This document shows, piece by piece, positions 42,980 to 50,455 of a stretch of 64,000 nt of DNA (position 1 is its first letter; every line of letters starts with the position of its first letter). A program made the position numbers and the translations under genes. The notes beneath the pieces are model-generated. The model was not told the origin of the DNA and searched no databases. It worked only from the letters and a program-made list of their open reading frames with translations. This DNA is from JAMXLO01 sp963812505 (GTDB lineage Bacteria; Pseudomonadota; Alphaproteobacteria; Acetobacterales; Acetobacteraceae). The stretch is from NCBI GenBank assembly GCA_963812505.1, contig CAWEVM010000005.1, positions 124,001 through 188,000 of the forward strand. Direction: 5' to 3'.

Positions 42980-43993
42980 ATGCCCGTGAAGGTCGCCATC
43001 AACGGATTTGGACGGATCGGCCGCCTGGTGCTGCGCGCGATGATCGAGAGCGGTCGCGACGACCTTGTGCCGGTCGCGATCAATGATCTCGGCAGCACCG
43101 AGGCGAACGCGCACCTGTTCCACTACGATAGTGTGCATGGCCGCTTCCCCGGCCAGCTCGAAGTATCGGGCGACACGATCACCATTCGCTATGGCGGCCG
43201 GACCTGGGGGCCGATCAAGGTGTCGGCTGAACGCGATCCCACCAAGGTGCCGTACGCCGGCGTCGATGTCGCATTGGAGTGCACCGGCATCTTCACCAGC
43301 AAGGAGAAGGCGTCCGCGCTGATCACGGCCGGCGCGCGCAAGGTGCTGATCTCGGCGCCAGGCGACCATGTGGACGCCACCATCGTCTATGGTGTGAACC
43401 ATAAGTCGATCACCAAGGACATGACGGTGATCTCCAATGCGTCGTGCACGACGAACTGCCTGGCACCGATGGCGAAGGTGCTGCACGATAACTTCGTCAT
43501 CGAGCGCGGCTACATGGTGACCATCCACGCCTACACCGGCGATCAGAACACCGTCGACACGCTGCACAAGGATCTGCATCGCGCGCGTGCGGCGGCGGTC
43601 TCGGCGATCCCGACCTCCACTGGTGCTGCGCGCGCGGTCGGGCTGGTGATGCCGGAACTGAAGGGCAAGCTGGACGGCACGGCGATCCGCATTCCGACAC
43701 CGAATGTGTCGTTGGTGTCGTTGGATGTGAACCTGAAGAAGTCGGCGACCAAGGATCAGGTCAATGCGGCGATGCTGGATGCGTCGAAGGGCGCGTTGCG
43801 GGGCATTCTCGACTACAACACCGAGCCGCTGGTCAGCGTCGATTTCAACCACAGCCCGGCGTCCTGCACATTCGATGCGACACAGACCGCGGTCGTCGAT
43901 GGTGCGCTGGTTCGCGTGATGGGCTGGTACGACAACGAGTGGGGCTTCTCGAACCGCATGTCCGATACGGCGGCGCTGTTCGGCAGTCTGTAA
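42980..43993 (+). CDS. gap: Type I glyceraldehyde-3-phosphate dehydrogenase
   Basis: 337-residue NAD(P)-dependent enzyme of glycolysis and gluconeogenesis. The N-terminal NAD-binding stretch is VAINGFGRIGRLVLRA. The catalytic cysteine is in SNASCTTNCLAPM, and the substrate region is TGAARAVGLVMPEL. The 5' leader carries GAAGGA before the ATG. It lies 30 bases after tkt, with a palindromic repeat between it and pgk. Confidence 0.97.
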   Translation: MPVKVAINGFGRIGRLVLRAMIESGRDDLVPVAINDLGSTEANAHLFHYDSVHGRFPGQLEVSGDTITIRYGGRTWGPIKVSAERDPTKVPYAGVDVALECTGIFTSKEKASALITAGARKVLISAPGDHVDATIVYGVNHKSITKDMTVISNASCTTNCLAPMAKVLHDNFVIERGYMVTIHAYTGDQNTVDTLHKDLHRARAAAVSAIPTSTGAARAVGLVMPELKGKLDGTAIRIPTPNVSLVSLDVNLKKSATKDQVNAAMLDASKGALRGILDYNTEPLVSVDFNHSPASCTFDATQTAVVDGALVRVMGWYDNEWGFSNRMSDTAALFGSL

Positions 43994-43995
43994 CG

Positions 43996-44041
43996 CCCTG
44001 ATCCTCCCCCTCCCCTTGCGGGAGGGGGTCAGGGGGAGGGG
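43996..44041. repeat. G/C palindromic repeat between gap and pgk
   Basis: A hairpin with the outer dyad CCCTGA/TCAGGG (43996-44001 and 44029-44034), and an inner C-run and G-run pairing around TTGC. It belongs to the family of short G/C-rich palindromes in this window, but its loop (TTGC) and arms are diverged from the copies at 15.5 and 31.6 kb. It starts 2 bases after the gap stop codon and could attenuate or stabilise the gap-pgk message. Confidence 0.75.
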
Positions 44042-44065
44042 AAACCGCACGTCGGAGACAACTCA

Positions 44066-45253
44066 ATGTCCTTCCGGACCCTCGACAGCGCCGATGTGGC
44101 CGGCAAGTCCGTCCTTCTCCGCGCCGACCTGAATGTGCCCGTTCGCGACGGCAAGATCAGCGACCTGACGCGCATCGAACGCCTGACGCCGACGATCCGC
44201 GAGCTGGTCGCCAAGGGTGCCAAGGTCATCGTCTGCAGCCACTTCGACCGGCCGAAGGGCAAGCGCGTCCCGGAGATGTCGCTGGCGCCGGTCGCGACCG
44301 CGCTGGGCGAGGTGCTGGGGCAGCGGGTGCGTTTCGCGGAGGACTGCATAGGTGTGGTCGCCCAGCAGGCGGTCGAACGCATGTCGCGCGGCGATGTGCT
44401 GGTTTTGGAGAACACCCGCTTTTACGCCGCGGAGGAGAAGAACGATCCTGGCTTCGCTGCCGAACTGGCGAAACTGGCCGATGTCTACGTGAACGACGCC
44501 TTCTCAGCGGCGCATCGCGCGCACGCCAGCACCGAGGGCGTGGCGCATCTGCTGCCTGCCTATGCCGGTCGATTGATGCAGGCGGAACTGGAGGCGCTGG
44601 ACGCGGCTCTCGGCAAGCCCGTGCGACCGGTTGCGGCGATCGTCGGGGGCGCCAAAGTGTCCACCAAACTGGATTTGTTGGGGAACCTGGTTGGGAAGGT
44701 GAATGCCTTGGTGATCGGCGGTGCGATGGCCAACACGTTCCTGGCTGCGCAGGGCTTATCGGTCGGCCGCTCGCTCCAGGAAGCCGAAATGCATGCGACC
44801 GCGCTCGACATCCTTGCGAGCGCCGGGAAGGCGGGCTGTGAGGTCGTTCTGCCGAGCGACGCCGTCGTGGCTGGCGAACTGAAGCCGGGCGTGCCGACAC
44901 AGACCGTCCCGGTCAGGGCGGTGCCCGGCGACGCGATGATCCTCGATGTCGGTCCGGCAACTGTCGCGGCGCTGATCCGGCACCTGGCTGACTGGCGTAC
45001 GGTGGTATGGAACGGGCCGCTGGGCGCCTTTGAGACACCGCCCTTCGACGCTGCCACTACGGCGTTTGCCAAGGCGGTGGCAGAGGCCACCGGGAAGGGG
45101 GCACTGCGCAGCGTTGCCGGTGGCGGCGACACGGTCTCGGCATTGCGGCGAGCCGGCGTGCTGGATCGCATGAGCTACGTCTCGACCGCTGGCGGTGCGT
45201 TCCTGGAATGGCTTGAGGGCAAGACCCTTCCCGGCGTCGCCGCGCTCGGCTGA
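44066..45253 (+). CDS. pgk: Phosphoglycerate kinase
   Basis: 395-residue glycolytic kinase. Motifs: SVLLRADLNVPVRDGKISD, ICSHFDRPKGK (as VIVCSHFDRPKGKR), ENTRFYAAEEKNDPGFA, VAAIVGGAKVSTKLDLLGNL and the ATP site AGGGDTVSALRRAG at the C-terminus. It follows gap in the order common to alphaproteobacteria. The next gene's TTG start is 4 bases beyond its stop. Confidence 0.97.
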   Translation: MSFRTLDSADVAGKSVLLRADLNVPVRDGKISDLTRIERLTPTIRELVAKGAKVIVCSHFDRPKGKRVPEMSLAPVATALGEVLGQRVRFAEDCIGVVAQQAVERMSRGDVLVLENTRFYAAEEKNDPGFAAELAKLADVYVNDAFSAAHRAHASTEGVAHLLPAYAGRLMQAELEALDAALGKPVRPVAAIVGGAKVSTKLDLLGNLVGKVNALVIGGAMANTFLAAQGLSVGRSLQEAEMHATALDILASAGKAGCEVVLPSDAVVAGELKPGVPTQTVPVRAVPGDAMILDVGPATVAALIRHLADWRTVVWNGPLGAFETPPFDAATTAFAKAVAEATGKGALRSVAGGGDTVSALRRAGVLDRMSYVSTAGGAFLEWLEGKTLPGVAALG

Positions 45254-45257
45254 CCCT

Positions 45258-45824
45258 TTGCGGGCCTACCTCGCCGGCCCGGACATCTTTCTGTCCGAAG
45301 CCGTGCAATTGACCGAACGAAAAAAGGCGATCTGTGCGCGGCATGGGCTGATCGGGATCTCGCCGCTCGACCCGTTGCCAGGTGAACCGGCCGACTGGGC
45401 GGCGCTGCCCGAGTGGCGCCGCATCGCGTTGCGGAACGAGGCACACATCCGGTCTTGCGATCTGATGCTCGCCAATCTGACGCCGTTTCGCGGACCGAGT
45501 GCTGACGTTGGAACGGTCTACGAGGTCGCATTCATACGCTCGCTGAGCAGGCCGGTGTTCGCCTACGCCACGACGGCCGCTGGCTTCACGCGTCGCACAC
45601 TTGATTTCGCCGCAGGGCAGGGAGGGGTCGTTGCCGCGTCCGATGGGTCGCTGCGCGACGCCCAGGGCATGCTGATCGAGCAGTTCGGCCTGTTCGACAA
45701 TCTGATGATCGAGGCGGGCATTCTCGCCTCCGGTGGCAAGTTGATCGCCGAGGAGATCGCCGTGGAGGAGCGCTGGACCGACCTGTCGGTGTTCGAGCGC
45801 TGTGTGCAGGCGTCCATGGCCTAG
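45258..45824 (+). CDS. Nucleoside 2-deoxyribosyltransferase family protein
   Basis: 188 residues. The N-terminal AYLAGPDIFLSE and the acid-containing middle (SCDLMLANLTPFRGPSADVGT, GTVYEVAFIRSLSRPVFAY) match the nucleoside deoxyribosyltransferase fold, whose nucleophile is a Glu in the EVA region. The start is a TTG at 45258, 4 bases after the pgk stop, because the conserved RAYLAGPD begins at that codon. Such enzymes exchange bases between deoxyribosides, or hydrolyse damaged nucleotides. It converges on purK through the shared CTAG at 45821-45824. Confidence 0.8.
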   Translation: MRAYLAGPDIFLSEAVQLTERKKAICARHGLIGISPLDPLPGEPADWAALPEWRRIALRNEAHIRSCDLMLANLTPFRGPSADVGTVYEVAFIRSLSRPVFAYATTAAGFTRRTLDFAAGQGGVVAASDGSLRDAQGMLIEQFGLFDNLMIEAGILASGGKLIAEEIAVEERWTDLSVFERCVQASMA

Positions 45825-46969
45825 CCGTCGCCTGCGACGCGCGGCGCGGCCGGGCCCAGTGCCGCAGCGACGCCGAATTCGCCCGGCAGCGAGCCGCGCG
45901 GAAACAGCCGCGTGACGTGCCCCATCTTGCGTCCAGGACGAGCCTCGACCTTCCCGTAGAGATGCGGGATCAGCCCTGGTGCGGCGAGGATGCGCGGCCA
46001 AAGGGCAGCCTCATCCGGACCGACGAGGTTCTTCATTACCGCGTCCGAATGGCGCATGGCCGGTGGCAGCGGCAGGCCGGCGATGGCGCGAATGTGCAGT
46101 TCGAACTGGCTCGCCGGGCAGGCGTCGATCGTCCAGTGGCCGGAGTTATGCGGCCGCGGCGCGATCTCGTTCACCAGCACGCGGCCATCGCGATCAACGA
46201 ACATCTCCACTGCGAGAAGCCCGACGAGATCCAGCGCATCGGCAACTCGCCGAGCGATCGCCTGGGCCTGCCGATCGACCGACTGCGGAATGCGCGCCGG
46301 AGCCAGGGTCAGATCCAGGATGTGGTCCCGGTGGCGGTTTTCGACAGTATCGAAGGCGGTAAAGGCACCTTCATCGTCGCGTGCGGCGATAACGCTTATC
46401 TCTAGCGAAAAGTCGATAAATCCTTCCAGGATCAAAGGCTTAGGCGACAAAGCCGTGAAGGCCGGTGCGATGTCGGCACTCTGCCTAAGCATCGCCTGTC
46501 CCTTGCCGTCATAGCCGAGCCGTGTGGTCTTGAGCACCGCCGGCAGCCCGATCCGATCAACTGCCGCAATCAGTGAATCGAGGGTCTCGACCGATGCCCA
46601 CGGCGCCGTCGGGACGCCGGCTCCATTCAGGAAGCTTTTCTCGAGGACACGGTCCTGGCTGGTGCGAAGGATCTCGGGAGAGGGCCGCACTGGCTTGAGC
46701 GATGCAAGAAGCTCAAGGCCTTCCGCGCTGACATTCTCGAACTCGAAGCTGATCACATCGACCGAAGCGGCGAATTGCCGCAGGCCGGCCGGCGCTTGGT
46801 AGTCGCTGATCGTTGTCGCGGCCGAGACCTGGCTGGCGGGGCTGTCCTTCTCCCGCGTCAGGATATGGCACCTATAGCCGAGCCGGGCTGCGGCGAGTGC
46901 CGACATCCTACCTAGCTGGCCACCGCCCACCAGACCGATCGTGGAATTCGGCGGCAGTGGAGATGTCAT
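45821..46969 (-). CDS. purK: N5-carboxyaminoimidazole ribonucleotide synthase
   Basis: ATP-grasp enzyme of purine synthesis, 382 residues, that carboxylates aminoimidazole ribonucleotide. Motifs: IGLVGGGQLGRMSALAAARLG (N-terminal preATP domain), KTTRLGYDGKGQAML (ATP loop), LEGFIDFSLEISVI, and EIAPRPHNSGHWTIDAC. It overlaps purE by ATGA (46966-46969). The product is the substrate of PurE, so the two form a functional unit. The stop codon is nested with that of the deoxyribosyltransferase gene. Confidence 0.95.
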   Translation of the reverse strand: MTSPLPPNSTIGLVGGGQLGRMSALAAARLGYRCHILTREKDSPASQVSAATTISDYQAPAGLRQFAASVDVISFEFENVSAEGLELLASLKPVRPSPEILRTSQDRVLEKSFLNGAGVPTAPWASVETLDSLIAAVDRIGLPAVLKTTRLGYDGKGQAMLRQSADIAPAFTALSPKPLILEGFIDFSLEISVIAARDDEGAFTAFDTVENRHRDHILDLTLAPARIPQSVDRQAQAIARRVADALDLVGLLAVEMFVDRDGRVLVNEIAPRPHNSGHWTIDACPASQFELHIRAIAGLPLPPAMRHSDAVMKNLVGPDEAALWPRILAAPGLIPHLYGKVEARPGRKMGHVTRLFPRGSLPGEFGVAAALGPAAPRVAGDG

Positions 46970-47445
46970 TCCGGTGCGTCGGCCACAGACCTGGTCTGCT
47001 CCTCGCGAAGCTTGTCGAGCCGCTCAGCCAGGTCCGCGTCATTGTTGGCGAGGATCGCGGCGGCAAGCAGGGCAGCATTCACCGCGCCAGCGCGCCCGAT
47101 CGCGAGCGTCCCGACCGGGACGCCGGCCGGCATCTGCACAATGGAAAGCAGGCTGTCCATCCCCTTGAGACTATGTGATTCAACCGGCACGCCCAGTACC
47201 GGCAGCGCTGTCCAGGCGGCGCACATACCGGGGAGGTGAGCAGCACCACCGGCACCGGCGATGATCACCTTCAAGCCTCGCTGCCGGGCTCCCGTGGCAT
47301 ACTCGCGCAGTCGATCCGGGGTGCGATGCGCGGAGATGATGCGCGTCTCGTGCACCACGGCCAGTCGTTGCAGCGTTTCCGCCGCATGGTGCAGGGTGCT
47401 CCAGTCCGACTGGCTACCCATGATGATGCCGACGAGAGGAACCAT
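46966..47445 (-). CDS. purE: N5-CAIR mutase
   Basis: 159-residue class I PurE, converting N5-CAIR to CAIR. The signature includes IIMGSQSDWSTLHHAAETL, SAHRTPDRL, AGAGGAAHLPGM and GVPVESHSLKGMDSLLSIVQMPAGVPVGT. The ATG at 47445 shares a base with the stop of the DUF465 gene upstream (TGATG), while its 3' end overlaps purK. The 3-gene set DUF465-purE-purK is thus one tightly coupled operon. Confidence 0.96.
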   Translation of the reverse strand: MVPLVGIIMGSQSDWSTLHHAAETLQRLAVVHETRIISAHRTPDRLREYATGARQRGLKVIIAGAGGAAHLPGMCAAWTALPVLGVPVESHSLKGMDSLLSIVQMPAGVPVGTLAIGRAGAVNAALLAAAILANNDADLAERLDKLREEQTRSVADAPE

Positions 47446-47648
47446 CAGGCTATGCTGTCCGGGATGAGCCGGCTCTCCAGCCAGGCGATCTCGTCCTTCA
47501 GCATGAGCTTCCGCTTCTTAAGCCGTTGCAGATGCAACTGATCCGCCGCGCCCTGTTCTGCCAGGCGCGCGATCACTGTGTCGAGATCACGATGCTCGCT
47601 GCGGAGTTCGTGCAGCTTGCGCAGCAGCGAGTCCCGGTCGGTCAGCAT
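47445..47648 (-). CDS. DUF465 (YdcH-like) protein upstream of purE
   Basis: A 67-residue coiled-coil-like protein: LLRKLHELRSEHRDLDTVIARL and LQRLKKRKLMLKDEIAWLESRL. DUF465 proteins are small, helical and of unknown function. It overlaps purE by one base. A second DUF465 gene (47771..47944) is divergently placed 122 bases away, which suggests an old duplication. Confidence 0.85.
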   Translation of the reverse strand: MLTDRDSLLRKLHELRSEHRDLDTVIARLAEQGAADQLHLQRLKKRKLMLKDEIAWLESRLIPDSIA

Positions 47649-47770
47649 TTCACTTCAATACCACGAAATCGCAGTCGGCACCGAGTCCCTCGGCGACAAA
47701 TTCGGCATGGCCCTGGGTATGTCAATTGGGTTACCATGCCGTCCTGGCTGACCTTGAGCGGAGGAGGTCC

Positions 47771-47944
47771 ATGACCCTTCAGGCCCGTCTCGATGCCCTG
47801 AAAGAGCGCCACGCAGCGCTCGAACTGCGCATCGCCGACGAGGACCAGCGACCTAAGCCCGATAGCGAGACGCTGACGCGGCTCAAAATCGAGAAGTTGC
47901 GGGTCAAGGAGGAAATGGAGCGTCTCCGCACCCAGACGGAGTAG
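47771..47944 (+). CDS. Second DUF465 (YdcH-like) protein
   Basis: 57 residues, almost entirely charged helix (LQARLDALKERHAALELRIA, ETLTRLKIEKLRVKEEMERL). The ATG at 47771 has an unusually good GGAGGAGG-type site. The longer frame starting at 47726 is not conserved. It faces the other DUF465 gene across a divergent region and converges on the TrcR gene (gap of 3 bases). Confidence 0.82.
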   Translation: MTLQARLDALKERHAALELRIADEDQRPKPDSETLTRLKIEKLRVKEEMERLRTQTE

Positions 47945-47947
47945 GCT

Positions 47948-48526
47948 TCAGGCGACCTCGTCAGTTTCCGGCACCGGCGGCGGCGGAACTGCACGGCCCT
48001 CCCGCTCCAGCCGCTCGTTGGCCTGTGCGATCGCGGCATTGAGGTCGGTCTGGCTGCACAGCCCCAGAATGACCGGATCACGGGGCTTGATGTTGGCGCT
48101 GTTCCAGTGCGAACGCTCACGCACCTTTTGTATCGTGTCCTTTGTGGTGCCGAGAAGCTTGGAGACCTGCGCCTCGGAGAGTTGCGGGTAGCTGCGCAAC
48201 AGGAAGGCGATCGCGTCCGGTCGGTCATTACGCTTGGCCACCGGCGTGTAACGCGAGCCACGCAGACGCTTTGGGGCTGGCAGCGCGGTGGGCGCCAACC
48301 GCAAATGTATGTCCGGGTCGGCTTCCGCTCGGCGGATTTCGTCGGCGGTGAGCTGGCCGTTGGCGATCGGGTCATAGCCGACGATACCCTGCGCAACCTC
48401 GCCATCGGCGATCGCCTGCACCTCAAGCGGGTGCATACCGCAGAAGTCGGCAATCTGCGTGAAGGTAAGCGCGGTCTTCTCGATCAGCCACACGGCGGTG
48501 GCTTTGGGCATCAGCGGTAGTGTCAT
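47948..48526 (-). CDS. trcR: DUF1013/TrcR-family transcriptional regulator
   Basis: 192-residue protein of an alphaproteobacteria-restricted family (DUF1013), named as cell-cycle transcriptional regulator TrcR in databases. Two helix-turn-helix-like segments are visible: KTALTFTQIADFCGMHPLEVQA and SYPQLSEAQVSKLLGTTKDTIQ, with the conserved GYDPIANGQLTADEI between them. The start at 48526 (MTLPLMPKATAVWLIEKTAL) is the conserved one. The open frame begins at 48544. It is divergently transcribed from the DUF1192 gene. Confidence 0.87.
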   Translation of the reverse strand: MTLPLMPKATAVWLIEKTALTFTQIADFCGMHPLEVQAIADGEVAQGIVGYDPIANGQLTADEIRRAEADPDIHLRLAPTALPAPKRLRGSRYTPVAKRNDRPDAIAFLLRSYPQLSEAQVSKLLGTTKDTIQKVRERSHWNSANIKPRDPVILGLCSQTDLNAAIAQANERLEREGRAVPPPPVPETDEVA

Positions 48527-48612
48527 GGCTGGCGGATATGACAACCGCCCGAGGATGGGTCAAGGGCGCCGGTGAGGATTATGCTGGGGATGTTCCGCAT
48601 GGAGGCAAGGGA

Positions 48613-48804
48613 ATGTTGGAAGAAGACGAAGGCCCGGTCCGCAAGCGGGTGCGGCTGGAGAAACTGGTGCTGGACACGTTAGGGATCACCGAACTGCGCG
48701 ACTACATCGACGAGCTGAAGGCCGAGATCGCCAGGGTGGAAGCGGACATCGACCGCAAGCAGGGCCACCGCAGCGCCGCCGACGCGTTTTTCCGGAAACC
48801 CTGA
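48613..48804 (+). CDS. DUF1192 family protein
   Basis: 63-residue acidic protein (MLEEDEGPVRKR followed by LGITELRDYIDELKAEIARVEA and a C-terminal RSAADAFF). DUF1192 proteins are small alphaproteobacterial proteins of unknown function, often near TrcR. The ATG at 48613 has AAGGGA upstream. The in-frame extension from 48520 overlaps the divergent TrcR start. Confidence 0.8.
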   Translation: MLEEDEGPVRKRVRLEKLVLDTLGITELRDYIDELKAEIARVEADIDRKQGHRSAADAFFRKP

Positions 48805-48817
48805 CGGATACAAGAAA

Positions 48818-48837
48818 AGGGCCGGCGAACCGGCCCT
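48818..48837 (-). terminator. Intrinsic terminator, mainly for the small heat-shock gene
   Basis: An 8-base-pair stem (AGGGCCGG/CCGGCCCT). Read on the minus strand, the loop is TTCG and the stem is followed by TTTCTTG, giving a classical U-tract for transcripts coming from the hsp20 gene ending at 48866. On the plus strand the following CTCTCT is weaker, so it may also serve the DUF1192 gene. Confidence 0.8.
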
Positions 48838-48865
48838 CTCTGTGCTTATCAGGACGCGCGTTGCG

Positions 48866-49336
48866 TCAGGCGGCCTTCACAGCCTCCTGGCCATCATTGG
48901 CCACTGCCGCCACGGAGCCGTTGCCGACTGCGATGCGGCGCGGCTTCAGCGCCTCGGGCACCACCCGCTTCAGGCCAATATGGAGCAGCCCATTCTGCAG
49001 GTCCGCGCCATCGACCACGATGTGGTCAGCGAGTACGAACCGGCGCTCGAAGGCGCGACCAGCGATACCGCGATACAGCATCTCACCCTTCTGGCCTTCG
49101 CTGCTCGCCTTGCCGGACACCAACAACGTGTTGTCCTTCACGACGAGGTCCAGTTCCTCCGGCCTGAAACCAGCTACTGCCATTGTCAGGCGGTAGGTGT
49201 CCTCGCCGGTCTTCTCGATGTTGTAGGGAGGGTAACTCGATGCGTCCGCGCTGGACGTCGCAGTGTCCATCAGACGAGCCATGCGGTCGAAACCGATAGC
49301 GGTACGAAACAACGGGGCAAAATCAAACGTCGTCAT
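48866..49336 (-). CDS. Small heat-shock protein, Hsp20 family
   Basis: 156-residue alpha-crystallin-type chaperone of the IbpA-like class A. N-terminal LFRTAIGFDRMARLMD, crystallin core with YPPYNIEKTGEDTYRLTMAV, EELDLVVKDNTLLVSG, GIAGRAFERRFVLADHIVV and the C-terminal extension ending LKPRRIAVG, which contains the conserved I-x-I/V type anchor. It holds unfolding proteins during heat stress. The leader contains a predicted ROSE-like hairpin that masks the AGGAGG site, as expected for this gene class. Confidence 0.94.
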   Translation of the reverse strand: MTTFDFAPLFRTAIGFDRMARLMDTATSSADASSYPPYNIEKTGEDTYRLTMAVAGFRPEELDLVVKDNTLLVSGKASSEGQKGEMLYRGIAGRAFERRFVLADHIVVDGADLQNGLLHIGLKRVVPEALKPRRIAVGNGSVAAVANDGQEAVKAA

Positions 49337-49342
49337 GGCAGA

Positions 49343-49362
49343 ACCTCCTGCTGCAGCAAGGT
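49343..49362 (-). promoter_or_regulatory. ROSE-like RNA thermometer hairpin of the Hsp20 gene
   Basis: The minus-strand leader reads ACCTTGCTGCAGCAGGAGGT immediately before TTCTGCC and the ATG at 49336. ACCU-U-(G)-CU can pair with AG-G-AGGU, giving seven pairs with a bulged G in UUGCU and a five-base GCAGC loop. This covers the Shine-Dalgarno sequence AGGAGG. The UYGCU motif pairing with the SD and a bulged or mispaired G is the signature of ROSE elements. Upstream hairpins typical of full ROSE elements could not be verified by eye. Confidence 0.7.
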
Positions 49363-49447
49363 CATGATCTTGGACCGCCCGAATGGGCCGGCCCGTTCAA
49401 CCCTCCGGAACCCCAACAGGGCATTCCGGACACGTCTGAAATGGCAA

Positions 49448-49477
49448 GCGCCGCCCCCCGGTTCAAGAGGGCGGCGC
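49448..49477 (-). terminator. Hairpin downstream of rpmE
   Basis: A 9-base-pair stem (GCGCCGCCC/GGGCGGCGC) lies 16 bases after the rpmE stop on the minus strand, followed by CTTGCCATTTCAG with only a short U-rich part. It separates rpmE from the hsp20 leader. Confidence 0.6.
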
Positions 49478-49493
49478 GGCGCAGAAGTCAGTT

Positions 49494-49727
49494 CTAATCT
49501 GGCTGCTTCTTGATTCCGAGGCCCGCGAATTTCTTGTTGAACTTGGCGACCTGGCCGCCGCTGTCGATGATCCGATGTTGGCCGGTCCACGCCGGATGCG
49601 ACTTGGGGTCGATGTCCAGCCGCAACGTGTCGCCCTGCTTGCCGTAGCACGAGCGTGTCTTGAACTGGGTGCCATCGGTCATCACGATGGTGATCTCATG
49701 GTAGGCGGGGTGGATGCCCGGCTTCAT
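49494..49727 (-). CDS. rpmE: 50S ribosomal protein L31
   Basis: 77-residue ribosomal protein. It begins MKPGIHPAYHEITIVMTDGT, and KTRSCYGKQGDTLRLDIDPK follows, with the family end NKKFAGLGIKK. Only one cysteine is present, so this is the zinc-free form. The ATG at 49727 is preceded by GGAG. The longer minus frame to 50096 overlaps the Spy-like gene and is not used. Confidence 0.95.
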   Translation of the reverse strand: MKPGIHPAYHEITIVMTDGTQFKTRSCYGKQGDTLRLDIDPKSHPAWTGQHRIIDSGGQVAKFNKKFAGLGIKKQPD

Positions 49728-49819
49728 GTCGCTGCTCCTGCAGGCGCTGCCGATACCGACCGGCGGCGCGAAGGCCGGCATATAGCGCCGGGGGCGCGGA
49801 AAGGCCAGCGCCGCGCCGG

Positions 49820-50368
49820 TTACTGCGCGGCCGCCTGATGGTGGGCGTGATCGTTTGCTGCGTAGTTGCGGAACATCTGGTCGGCGGTCTTCTTCTGCTG
49901 ATCGGACAGCGAGCCGTACAGCGTCTGGAAGGCCGGCACGAGCTTCTGCATGTCCTGTGCGCGCTCCTGTTCGATCTGCGCGAAGGACTGCATGTTGTCT
50001 ACCGCGTTCATGGAGGTAAGTTTTTCCGCGCGCTGCTGGTAGATTGCGTCCATAGCCTTGGCATTGTCCCGCATCACCCCGGCAAACTGGTCCCATTGCT
50101 GGCTCTGCTGCGGCGTGATGTGCAGTCTGCTGTGCAGATCGGCGATACGCCGTTCGACCAGCCCTTCGATTGTCTCGCCGGGCTGCCTGGCCGAGGCTGC
50201 ACGGCTGCCGTGCGGCCTTGCCTTCTCGATGGTGCCTGATGGGGTGCCCGAGGGGATGCTGGACTGGTCCGGTGCCGTCTGGGATGCCGTCTGTGCGAAG
50301 GCTGGGGCCGCGAACAACAGGGTGGTGACCAGCAGCGGGGCGGCACTCTGGGCGAACGTCTTTGTCAT
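49820..50368 (-). CDS. Spy/CpxP-like LTxxQ periplasmic protein
   Basis: 182 residues with a signal peptide (TFAQSAAPLLVTTLLFAAPAFA, cleavage near AFA-QT). After a flexible Ser/Thr/Gly-rich stretch, it is a helical protein with LTxxQ-type motifs, LHITPQQSQQWDQF and GSLSDQQKKTADQMF, and a His-rich tail (NDHAHHQAAAQ). Such proteins act as ATP-independent periplasmic chaperones or stress sensors, often induced by envelope stress. The ATG at 50368 has AGGGAGA upstream. The extension to 50449 is rejected because it hides the signal peptide. Confidence 0.78.
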   Translation of the reverse strand: MTKTFAQSAAPLLVTTLLFAAPAFAQTASQTAPDQSSIPSGTPSGTIEKARPHGSRAASARQPGETIEGLVERRIADLHSRLHITPQQSQQWDQFAGVMRDNAKAMDAIYQQRAEKLTSMNAVDNMQSFAQIEQERAQDMQKLVPAFQTLYGSLSDQQKKTADQMFRNYAANDHAHHQAAAQ

Positions 50369-50455
50369 AGCGGACTTCTCCCTTGCGGACAGGCGCTGAA
50401 ACTGGCGGCCGATTGTGGCGGGACTGGTCGCCTCGCTGGGTATTGTCATGGCAGG

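Noticed and set aside
42476..44050. 524-codon minus-strand open frame opposite tkt and gap
   Set aside because: Same kind of antisense shadow. The tkt and gap motifs leave no doubt about the real strand.
40913..45253. Calvin-cycle operon
   Set aside because: tkt, gap and pgk alone are ordinary central metabolism. No Rubisco, phosphoribulokinase or cbbR gene is present.
47649..47710. C-terminal coding remnant on the minus strand ahead of the DUF465 gene (frame reading AEGLGADCDFVVL before a stop)
   Set aside because: Only about 20 residues, not assignable to a family and within a promoter-size gap. Too little to call a pseudogene.
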